The notes under the pieces were generated by a model, which made no database searches, was not told the origin of the DNA, and saw only the letters and a list, made by a program, of their open reading frames with translations. A stretch of 64,000 nt of DNA from Pocillopora verrucosa (taxonomy: Eukaryota > Cnidaria > Anthozoa > Scleractinia > Pocilloporidae), in contig NC_089314.1 in assembly GCF_036669915.1 (NCBI RefSeq), forward strand, positions 4,043,120-4,107,119, read 5' to 3'. Numbering within the stretch: the first letter of the stretch is position 1; each line of letters opens with the position of its first letter. Positions 55,301 through 64,000 of the stretch are shown here, piece by piece. The position numbers and the translations under genes were made by a program.

Positions 55301-58300
55301 TGCCAACGATGGATTCGCTTTATATTGTCCTCGGGCGCTGCCAATGATTTAACGATATTTCCCCATAACATACGCATATCAGCAGTAATTGACATGACAC
55401 CCGCTACTTCAAATTTTAAATATTGGTGAACACAAGTGCGAAATTTGTTCGACTGCGAAGAGGGAAATTTTCTTTTGAGCGCTATGAATGCAGTCGGTAG
55501 GTGTCTAGAAAAACCGAAGACCTTCTTTTCGGATGAAACTGAATTTACCGATACCGACAGAGCCAGCACAGCGGTCATAAGTCGTGCATGTGCCGTGCGC
55601 GTGCCAATCTCTCACTCAAAGGCCAAAAAGAATACATAACAAACCATCGCTAACAAGCAAAATATGAAGAAAAGCTCAGTGAAACTGTTATAGAAATATG
55701 TAAAAAGATACAAGAGTAGGGGGGAAAAAATCTCAAGATTTTTCGAACCCAAACTTATTTAATCATGGAAAAGGGTGTGAGTTTCAGAAGATACTGTGTT
55801 GCTGCGTCGCTGGGAGAGTATAACAAGGTAATTTGGTATTGTCAACGCGGTTCTTCAGTTCGTGGGGCTGAATCGTTCTCGCAACTTCCATCTCTTCTTT
55901 ACTAGTAGAGTACGATGTATCAAAACTCTCGGTAGAGCTTGCTGACGGTAGGTATACATCGCTATCGGACATTGTTTCAAGAATATTTCAACGTTGACCG
56001 ATACAAAATTACAAGAGATGTGAGAGATTTGTAAGTGTCAACGGAGCCGGTTTTTACAGTTTTCTACGTCATCACCCGCTAATTCGTTACCAGTCCACGG
56101 GACACTTTTAAGACAAAATAAGAGCTCTTTAGGGCTCGAAAAAATCAAGTTTTAAGTTTTTTGCCGATAAGTAGCAACAGAAGAGTCCAAAAAAGGTCTG
56201 TATAAACATGCCAGGCGCTGTAATTGACATTATTATAACGTGAAAATCCTCAAAGAGGAAACGAAGTGAACTCTCCGACTTTTGATGGTTTTCACGTAAG
56301 CTTACGTACGGTAATAAATATCAAACACATCTAACACACGTATAGTATATAAAGTTTTGTGTTCACAAAGTTTCTACAGTTTCTTCTTCAAAGAAGTGGG
56401 GAGAAACACTCCTCTAATTCTCGTGTATCTCCCTACTCTTCTTTCCTGTTCTATCCACTTCCTCCGTGCGTTACAACAGTATGGAGCATAGTCCAGGCCT
56501 TTCTATTTGTTAATTAGTATGGCTATCGGATAATTACAGAGATGTGTAACTTACTCACAAGCATTCTTTATAGCGAATGAGGTAAAAAAGTGGTGGTTTA
56601 GTGACGAAGGCAGAAAGTAGACACAAACGCGCGCGCTCGTACACACGCACACACTTGGCTGCACCCAAACACAAAAGAGGTGAATGGGCTAAGAGACGCG
56701 TCCGACTTTCTATTCACGAGTGAATGATAACTTCGTCTTTTGACTTCTTTAACCTATGCAATAACCATGACGTGTAGACGATCTTCATATTCTACATTCT
56801 TAATTACATTATGGCCTTAGATAGTTGATGAGAGCGCGCCCGAACCAGCTACTTTGCAAAGAAACCGGGGGCAAATTACAAGTTACCTGGGTAGAACTGC
56901 GGATCATTCAAAGCTTGGCAACAAGACGGGATTGAGTCTTATTCTATGTTGCCTACAAATGAACACTGTGTGGCATTCTTGAAGAACGCTAGAACATTTA
57001 TACAAATAGTGTATACTTCTAAATAGGAAAATTTAATTAAAGAAAGCGCAGTTGCTCAAACAACTGTCTAAAAATTTTTGCAAATCATTTCCTCTGTTGT
57101 AGAGTACCTTATGGTGTTTCCGGAGCTGCGTTCTACAGAAAATTACGCCATGAAGAATCCAGCCATAACTTCAGATCTCAGCCAGTTGTCGTTGTGTTTT
57201 TTAATCAAACTTGTTCAAGACCAAGGGAAGCAGAATGTCGTCAGCTATGCCAGTAAACATAACAATGAGATTACTTTCGAAATTTATCCAACATTAACAC
57301 GATTTTATGTTGGCGGCAAAGACTTCAGGTAATGCTGCGTATATTTTTTAGAAGTCAGTTGAAGAATTTCTTATTCGAGCCACAATAAGTTATTATACAG
57401 GAAATACTACGATCGACTTCTTCCTAACGCTTGGAGAGAGAAAGTTAAACATACAAACAAACGGAAAGCGTTAAGCTTCTTTCCCTTTTCTTATCATGAT
57501 TTAAATACCAAATATGTTAATCTTTTACCGAAACAAATCTAGACGTATTTTCCTGTTGCGTTGCAAATAACTATTCGGGTCCTTTTTTAAAATATGATTT
57601 AGATCACTCTGCTCAATAGGGCTCAATAGTCGTCTTTAAAGTGACGAGGACTCGCTTATTACGGTTTTAGCCATAAAAGGACGAGGTTTCTTAACCGACT
57701 CGGCTTTCAAAATAGTAGCTCAGATGATACTTTGACTTAAACATTTTATAAGAAGAGAAAGATGTTTTTCGTCTTGTCACGAGCGTGGGACAAAAAGAAA
57801 TTCTGAGTTCCCATGAGGAATCGAACCTCAGTCCTTCCGATTCCGCGCGCTGAGCCACAGAGATTCTACAGTGAGTGAGGTCTCTATTTTATAAATAATT
57901 GCATAAATAAGAGATTGCCTGAATGAATGAAAACACTGAACGAATCGAAGCTTGAATGTATGAATGATTAAGTCATTGATAAACGATTGATTGACTGACT
58001 GACAAGCCACTTACATATTCCTATAAACTGACTGACTACAGACTAACAGACTGGATAACTCTATTGACCAACTTAGTGACAATGAAAAAGGAGGTTCTTG
58101 AATGATCAAATATATATTTAATGCTGTATGCTTTTTGTTTTTTTTCGTTTCGTTTTGTTTTGTTTTGTTTTGTTTTGCTTTGTTTTGTTTTGTTTTGTTT
58201 CGTTTATTGCTTTGTTTTGTTTCAGGTTTACTTCGATAAATCTCTACGATGATAACACCTGGCAACACCTGTGTCTCACCTGGGAAAACACTCAAGGAGT

Positions 58301-58604
58301 AACAAAACTCTACAAAGATGGCCAATTTACCGGACAGGTAACGAATGATGCCACTAAGAATTATGTACTAAAGGCTGGCGGCGCTCTGGTGCTTGGACAA
58401 GAGCAAGACTCTGTCGGCGGACGCTTCAATCCTAACCAAACTCTTCATGGCCGATTGGCAAGTGTCAACATGTGGGATAAAGTTCTGCCCGAAAGCGACA
58501 TTGCCGCTCAGTACACAAATTGCAGCGTACCTCATGGTTCTGTTATTGACTGGTCTGTATTCAAAAATCTTACTCATGGCAATGTTAGATTTGAAGAGCC
58601 GTGA
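50827..58604 (+). CDS. Gene H: secreted PAN-EGF-pentraxin protein, intact
   Basis: Exons 50,827-50,899; 51,008-51,276; 51,514-51,628; 51,801-51,857; 57,103-57,328; 58,226-58,604 give 1,119 nt and 372 aa, GT/AG throughout. Signal peptide MAFFFLSANLLALVV, PAN with ECAFKC and DLC, EGF with six Cys ending HCEN, linker DNDCSC, pentraxin from EYLMVFPELRSTENY. The pentraxin has one extra residue (YDDNTWQHLCLTW). The Ca2+ pocket equivalents are N-N in HNNEI, E-Q-D in LGQEQDSVGGRF, then N and Q. The extra Arg in GGRF is unique here. Intron 4 is enlarged by a 2.9-kb TIR insertion and lacks the Harbinger-like element (empty TAA site near 56,765). The (TTTTG)n tract before exon 6 is very regular. Confidence 0.87.
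52314..52334. repeat. Near-perfect 21-bp palindrome with TGACGTA arms
   Basis: The sequence CGTGACGTATTATACGTCAC plus G is palindromic except at its centre. Each arm carries TGACGTA/TACGTCA, resembling a CREB/ATF-type half site. It lies 60 bp inside the left end of the insertion and could belong to its subterminal region. Confidence 0.45.
52350..52595. mobile_element. Foldback MITE nested in the insertion
   Basis: Inverted ends TATGCCCCATTCACACCA and (complement of right end) ATACCCCATTCACACCA flank about 245 bp, with matching inner words AAACATGTTT and TTTGTTAAAC. This is typical of short non-autonomous foldback elements. No coding sequence. Confidence 0.6.
53784..54161 (+). CDS. Uncharacterised ORF, two hydrophobic segments
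   Basis: A 125-residue ORF inside the TIR insertion. Residues about 54-72 (VNLMFVFIVIVWIFFF) and 77-96 (PVYFVYNVIMSSIVYAIVL) are hydrophobic, flanked by charged N- and C-termini. I recognise no family. An upstream ORF at 53,451-53,723 (+) has an extended charged stretch and ends in CLVCLVCQVCQ, produced by a TGTATGCC-type repeat. Both could be remnants of a transposon gene or chance. Minus-strand ORFs over them (53,382-53,828; 53,504-53,776) are shadows. Confidence 0.15.
   Translation: MQSIEQHYYRETEEQNSNGCKLLVKKHVMLDSLDARERSYDNNANGINFTIRKVNLMFVFIVIVWIFFFNKYMIQNPVYFVYNVIMSSIVYAIVLSQATQGHVSRKSQRLIHERVTRCVTQSKLF
54609..54683. repeat. Short tandem repeat of a TCTGCANTTTGTAC word
   Basis: Imperfect units such as AGTCTGCACTTTGTACT, AGTCTATATTTTGTACC and TGTCTACATTTTGTACT follow each other at irregular spacing, with CTCTGCAGTC between. 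It produces small spurious ORFs. It lies in the 2.9-kb insertion. Confidence 0.5.
55184..57102. other. Rest of intron 4 of gene H
   Basis: After the insertion the intron-4 block resumes, with a deletion at about 55,345 and the segment shared with 33,130-33,550. The hairpin MITE is represented only by its first bases at about 55,833 and is interrupted by unrelated sequence to about 56,150. The shortened dispersed module (about 56,160-56,400), a CA-rich stretch near 56,620-56,660 and the distal block to exon 5 follow. Confidence 0.5.
55838..55972 (-). CDS. Possible first-exon fragment of an unknown protein
   Basis: On the minus strand an ORF starts MSDSDVYLPSASSTESFDTS and continues with a Ser/Glu-rich stretch to EEMEVARTIQPHELKN. 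It then runs into the hairpin MITE end. The acidic, Ser-rich start followed by a VARTIQP-type motif resembles N-termini of proteins carried by cnidarian transposons, as far as I recall. It is unique in the window and sits where the hairpin MITE is disrupted. No continuing exon was found. Confidence 0.25.
57762..57868 (-). mobile_element. tRNA-derived SINE in intron 5 of gene H
   Basis: Orthologue of the SINE at 11,445. Box B complement GAATCGAACCTCAG is well kept. Box A is shortened as in C (CGCGCGCTGAGCCACAG). Confidence 0.65.
58128..58225. repeat. (TTTTG)n tract before exon 6 of H
   Basis: A regular TTTTG pentanucleotide array with a few TTTCG and TTTGC interruptions ends in the acceptor TTTCAG. 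It is both microsatellite and polypyrimidine tract. It creates the repetitive N-terminus of a plus-strand ORF that is otherwise exon 6. Confidence 0.7.
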
Positions 58605-59440
58605 ACTACATTGGTCAGTGATCAAAACTCTTGTAGAGCCTAAAATCATAAATCGCTTGACGTGAATTCCTAATATTAGTGAATATACCATATGCATGGC
58701 ATAGTACTAAAATAGACACCAAAGCTGTTAGTTAGCCAGTTATTTGGAAAATATTTCATTCATTTATTTATTCACCTATTTACTTAGTTTTTTGATAAAA
58801 TATATTAAAATAAGAGGTAAATTTTAGGTGACCGGTGTTTGCCATAAAGTTGACACAGCTCATGGCAATGTTGCAGTTGAAGAGCCGTGAACTACATTGG
58901 TCAGTAATCAACTCTTACAAAGCCTAAAATTATGGCGATGTAAATTCCCAATATTAGTGAATGTACCATATGCATGACATAGTACTAAAATATATACAAA
59001 AATATGAGAAGATATTTCGTTGAAACGCTGCTTTTGGCCAATTATTTGGAAAACATGTCATTTGTTTATTCACCTATTTACTCAGTTGTTTGATGAAACA
59101 TATTTAAATAAGACATAAATTTTTAGGTGACCGGTGTTTGCCATAAAGTTAAGACAGTTACTTGTTTTATTGTAAGCAGCCTTAACAACATAAAACTTTT
59201 CTTCTCTGTTCTAATTCACTCATGACACTTGAGAAGAAGCTTCGAGGGCATTTCAAGATCTTTCAAGATCCCAAAGAAATTTCAAACATTGAGAGGCTGA
59301 CAGGACGAGCGCTAATGCTTTGAATGTGCGCCTATGAAAGTCTTCTAGAATGGTAATCGCATATGCCCTGTCGCATATGATAAGTTGCGATTATGAAAAA
59401 AGCCCGCATGTCCTTAATAAGCCACTGTGTTCTACCGCTA
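58575..59440. repeat. 286-bp 3'-end tandem duplication after gene H
   Basis: The coding end CATGGCAATGTTAGATTTGA is followed by the 3' flank, and after 286 bp a second unit starts CATGGCAATGTTGCAGTTGA (58,861) with stop and flank. The second unit matches the ancestral coding end better than gene H itself does, since H has AGATTT where others have GCAGTT. From about 59,150 the spacer shared with A and C follows. Confidence 0.7.
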
Positions 59441-61164
59441 GAACTAAATAATAAATCCAGGGGCACTAGAAAACATATACAAAGGAAGACAAATAGGAGT
59501 AAATCAGGACGCCAAACCCCCCGAAAAAGGAAAACGAAATAATCATTGATGGCAAGATATGCCTTAAACAGAAGCAGATATCTGCAAAGCCCATGTAAAA
59601 GCTTAGTGTTGCATGTCTGTGGCATTACGAAATCGTGTATCACCATGAAAGTCATTTCTCTTTGAGCTAAAAGAATAAGACGGCTTTTTTCTATTTATCT
59701 GTCACTTTTCTTACTCCGGTTGTATGGGCGAGTTGTGTGAAGACTTCAAAAGGTATCATCTTTCTTCCATTGCAGTGATACTCGCGTTTCCTTTTGCTTT
59801 ATTTTCCTGATATCTACCAAGTATTATTTCAAAAGTGTAAGCCAGTTCTAGACTAGTTCTTTGAAAACATTTCATCCATTTATTCACCTTTTTACTCAGT
59901 AAAATGCTTGCAGTAGTCTAGCAAATTCCAGAGTAAAATTACAAGAATCTGGAAATTCTGCTATTGACATCGTAATCTTAGAACTGGGGAATATGCTATA
60001 AATAGGGGCGAGGGGGGGAGGGCTATGACATGGTTTGATGTATTGTATTAAAGGAAAGTTAAAAAATTGCTAAAAGAAATAAAAAAAAAAAAAAACTCAC
60101 CCAGCGCTGTCTGCAAGCAATAAAGCTAGATAAGCACAAAAAAATTAAATAAACAGATGCTCCATTATTTCCTGAAACTTTCCGTAACAGCAGAATTGGA
60201 ACGAGCTGATTTCAATAGCTGAAACTCTTCTGTACCATTATTTATCTCCTTAATTTACAAACAAAAAGTAGAGCGCTCTAAAACCATAGCAACTGGGAAA
60301 AAGAAAGATAGAGAAACCCAGGGGCACCAGAAAACACTTACAGAGGAAGACAAACAAGAGCAAAACAGGAAACCAAACTCCCGAAAAAGAAAAACAAAAT
60401 AATAATTGATGACAAGCTATCGTGTCACTAACTGTTCAAGCAGATGTTTACAAAGCCCATGAAAAAGCTTAATGTTGCGTGTCTGTGGCATTGCGAAATC
60501 GTTTATCACTATGAAAATCACTTATCTTCGAGCTTCAAGAATAAGATGGCTTTTTCCTATTTATCTGCCAATTTTCTTCTTTGTTTGTTTGTATCGGCGA
60601 GTTGTTTGCAGACTTCAAAGGTTATCACATTTCTTCCCTTGCAGGAAAGACCTGTCATGTTGGAGCACTTTTCGATTGAGCAAAGTGCCAAAGAATTCAG
60701 AGTAAGAACAGGTTAAGAGCTTCCCAAATAACAAAAACCCACCAATTGCTGTCTTCAAACAATAAAGCTAGATAACTACAATAAAAAAAACTGTAATAAA
60801 CAGACTGAAACTTTCCGTGACAGCAGAATTAAAACGAGCTCAACTAGAGCTCTACTGGTCCATTATTTTTCTCCTGAATTTACACATCAAAAGCTAGAGC
60901 GCTAATTGAATTAACAGCAACTAGAAAGAAAAAAAAAACCCAGGGGCGCTAGAAAACACTTGCAGAGGAAGACAAACAGGAGCAAATCAGGAGGCCAAAC
61001 GCCTGAAAAAGAAAACAAATTAATAACTGATGACAAGATATCGTGTCATTAACCGAAGCAGTTGTTTGCAAAGCCCATTTAAAACGCTTAGTGTTGCGTA
61101 TCTGTAGCATTACGAAATCGTGTATCACTATGAAAAGCTTTTTTCTTTGAGCTACAAGAATAAG
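59441..61164 (+). pseudogene. Upstream region of gene I with two exon 1 relics
   Basis: Relic one (59,680-59,752) has ACG in place of ATG. Relic two (60,546-60,620) keeps ATG and an open signal-peptide variant (MAFSYLSANFLLCLFV..LQTSK) with a GT donor, but no exon 2 of its own follows before gene I starts. The part from about 59,945 is nearly identical to 18,850-20,070. Relic two could act as an alternative first exon: its donor lies three bases into the codon pattern, so the phase differs from normal exon 1. Confidence 0.55.
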
Positions 61165-64000
61165 ATGGCTTCTTTCTATTTATCTGTTAACTTTCTTGCT
61201 CTGGTTGTATCGGCGAGTTCTGTGAAGACTTCAAAAGGTGTTGTCTTTCTTCCTTTTCGTTTTATTTATCACTGATATCTACATCGTCTTTTTGAGAAAG
61301 TCGAAACCATTTTAAATGGTAATTTTCATTTCTTTATAAAAACACAGGACAAATGCCAAACGTTGGGTTTGTCTTCACCAATTTCCTTGCTCACAAAGGC
61401 TACTATTTGAACGTTACAACTATTGGTACAGAACTGGTCCAAGACTCCTTTGAGTGCGTGTTCAAGTGTCTGGAGAAGGATTCATGTTTGTCCTTCAACC
61501 TGGCAGATTTGGATGATAACATTGACAATCTGCTATGTGAACTGCTTCCATCTGACCATTACACCCATTCAGACAAGTTCATCACCAACCATCTTTGGTA
61601 TCATCACAGTATTGCGGTAAAATTATTTTCCTTTTTCTACCTTATCTTTATCATCACGTTTTTTGTTATTACTATTTTTTCATCCTAATAATAACTAAAA
61701 TCGGTTGCAATCGTTTGAGCAAACTTTATTCAAGTGTTCAACGTTAATATGTCTCTCGTCGGAAGCCATTTTTAAGTCGTTTTATCGATCCGTTATCGAA
61801 GTTTGTTTAACTGGATTTTATCAAGGGAGTAAGTAATTAATTTTATCGGTTTTAGTCTCCTTGCTCGAAGCAGCCTTGTCAAAACAATGGAACTTGTGTA
61901 CCCCTGTACCGGACAAACAGGTACAAGTGTCGCTGTACGAAAGCATACACAGGAAGCCACTGCGAAAAAGGTAAAGTTCTGTTTTCTAAAACAATAATTC
62001 CAAAATTTTTTCGCGCGCGTGCTTGTCGTATCTGGTTCCCACTGAGCCATCATCCGTCGCCATTTTACTTCACACTGACTTGTTTTTGCAAACAGAAGTT
62101 TTCCCATTTTAATTCATTTTCTCTATTCTTTTTACATCAGTTGATAATGACTGCAGCTGTTCATCAGGACCAGAAGGAAAACAGAGATGCAAAATAGGTC
62201 AGTTAGTACTCCACCTTGAATTAAGATAGCTTGAAACAGTTCTCCGACACACCTATACCGGAAGCGCTAGAAAAGCGACTTTCCCTTTACGAAGTCCAAC
62301 GAAATTCACACCTGTTCACAATATGTTTAAAGTTTGAAGTAATGGGTGTTTCAAGGCAACCACAATTGATATGCTAATACATGGGGAAATCCCGTTGCAC
62401 AGCTTTTTGTGTCGATCTCGTAAAATCTTCCATAGACTTAAGAAGTTTTCTTTTTGAGCTAGACCTCGCTGTTGAGTGAATCTCATCACATTAAATTCAG
62501 CCGTTTAAAAATCATGACTCCGTCGAATTAACCCTTTACAATAAAAGCAAGCTCCAAATCAAGTTTTACTTAATATATCACAATAATCTTACATCTCACA
62601 AATTTTCAATGGGATCGGAGCTATTGTGTTAAATTTAAACCATTTCCTCGTATCGACAAGAAACCACAAACTAGCCAATTAAGAGTACTTTTTTATCATT
62701 ACATCTATTGTTCACTAATTTACATGGTTTTGTTCTGTTTTGTTTCGGAAATGGTTCTATAAAATTTGTCCTAATTTTGCTTTCTCGAAATGCAGACGTG
62801 TCCATTACATCCGAATCAAGAATGACTTTTTTACTTCGAGAGCCGAGAAAGAAGGCCAACTGTGTTTGTAGCACAATAAACCCACGACAGTCGTTTATGT
62901 TTTCTTTGTTTTGTCTGTCCTCTAACGATTTTTGCGACTCCACCGCCGGCAGTTTCCAATAATTGCAAACTCTGTCAGTTCTCTCGGGTAGTCAATTCGG
63001 ACACAGGATTCGCTTCATATTGACCACGGGCACTGCCAGCGATATAACACATGATTTCATGTATTGTAGTTTTATCTCCTTCGTTAGGCGCTTAGTGCGA
63101 ATTAAGTAACAGAAGTTTGTTATTATCCTACTATGGTGAATTAGCAATTATCTCGGAAGTGAAAATTCGATTGGACGGTATGGTTTGAAAAATTTTTACA
63201 ATAGCTCAGAACACGTTGAAAATTCCTCAGTTGAAACGTTATTGCGACAAATTCAATGAACTTGATTTAGAGCTCGGTATATGAATAATTTCGCGTAGAA
63301 GCTGAAAAATTAAGAGTCATTTTAGAAGGGCTTGATTTCATTTCTTGATATATTTTCTCAAATGCGATCATGTAGCCCAAAAAAGCATTTTCCTGAGCTT
63401 GAGGAAAAAAATCTATCGAAGATCAACCTAAAAACCTCTTTCGCGGTATTTCCCCATAACATACGCATGTCAATAATGATTGCCATGACACCCGCTACTT
63501 TAAACTTTAAACCGTTGGTGAACACATGTGTGAAATTCGTTCGACTGCGAAAAGGGAAATTCTGTTTTGAGCGCTATGAATGCAGTCGGTAGGTGTCTAG
63601 GAAAACCGTAGACCTTCCACTCGGATGAAACTGAATTTGCCTATGCTGACAGAGCCAGCACGGCAGTCATAAGCAGTGCATGCGCAAGGGATCAGTTTTT
63701 GCCGGGTGCGAGTCAATTTCCCACGCAAAGGCCAAAAGGAACACATAAAAAACAATCGCTGACGCGCACAATATGCGGAAAAGCTTAGTGAAACTGCCAT
63801 AGAAATCTATAGAAAGATACAAAAGTGGGGAAGAGAGAAACTCAAGACTTTTTCGAACACAAAAAAATTATCTAATCATGGAAAAGGGGGAAGTTTCTAA
63901 AGAGACTGTGGAGCTACGTCGCTGGGAGAGTACAACAGGGTAATTTGGTATTATCAACTGAGTTGATAACGTAAACTGGCCGACCGATAAGAGTTTCAAA
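61165..64000 (+). CDS. Gene I: PAN-EGF-pentraxin gene, 5' part only
   Basis: Exons 61,165-61,237; 61,348-61,616; 61,856-61,970 and 62,141-62,197 are intact (signal, PAN, EGF, linker). Exons 5-6 are expected beyond the window. Exons 1 and 2 are nearly identical to gene C at a constant offset of 41,094 bases, down to the GQMPNV start and the DSCLSF change. Exon 3 ends HCEK as in A, D and E, and the following intron resembles E (ACCGGAAGCGCTA). The copy is therefore recombinant, with a switch between about 61,700 and 61,860. The EGF loop is slightly different here (SKQPC, TNRYKC). Intron 4 runs to the window end and includes the proximal block and the start of the hairpin MITE. Confidence 0.8.
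63945..64000. repeat. Hairpin MITE, cut by the window end
   Basis: Starts TTGGTATTATCAACTGAGTT and continues GGCCGACCGATAAGAGTTTC. It is the left arm of the element described at 33,559 and 44,006, in the same intron-4 position. Confidence 0.6.

Overview
The window is eukaryotic, AT-rich and very repeat-dense. It most likely comes from an anthozoan cnidarian such as a stony coral. That assignment is an inference from the secreted PAN-EGF-pentraxin domain order, GT/AG introns with conserved phases, tRNA-derived SINEs, and Penelope-like and DIRS-like retroelement remains. I see nothing bacterial and no operon. Apart from small orphan fragments, everything points along the + strand to one gene family.

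The family is a tandem array of one six-exon secreted lectin-like gene. Exon 1 encodes a signal peptide, exon 2 a PAN/apple-like domain, exon 3 one EGF-like domain, exon 4 a 19-residue Cys-rich linker, and exons 5 and 6 the two halves of a pentraxin domain. Junction phases are 1, 0, 1, 1, 2 in every copy. Four copies are complete and open: A 6,535-12,321 (371 aa), C 20,071-25,744 (371 aa), E 30,867-36,674 (369 aa) and H 50,827-58,604 (372 aa). Copy I (61,165 on) is intact through exon 4 and runs off the window. Copy B (16,759-17,795) has only intact exons 1-4. Copy D (28,183-29,896) is a pseudogene. Copy F (41,265-48,134) has frameshifts in exons 1, 2 and 3 but intact exons 4-6. Relics lie between them: isolated exon 1 copies, two broken exon 4 copies, two SINE-fused exon 6 ends, and 286-bp tandem duplications of the gene's 3' end.

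The layout is a birth-and-death array with visible recombination. D and E are nearly identical from exon 2 through exon 3. The 5' part of I matches C while its 3' part matches D/E. B lost exons 5-6 by a deletion joining its intron 4 to intergenic sequence. Transposon insertions date the duplications: a TIR element with TAA target-site duplications sits at the same intron-4 site in A and F, while C, E and H keep the empty site.

Outside the array are a decayed Penelope-like reverse transcriptase at the left end (447-1,860), a truncated class-A GPCR fragment (3,526-3,765), a SINE-bearing intergenic stretch (36.7-41.2 kb), DIRS-like RNase H remains inside intron 4 of C, and a 2.9-kb TIR insertion inside intron 4 of H. 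Two element types carry decayed hammerhead-ribozyme-like cores. The products are probably secreted, multivalent pattern-recognition or matrix proteins: PAN and EGF for protein contacts, pentraxin for Ca2+-dependent ligand binding. That function is inferred from the domain families only.
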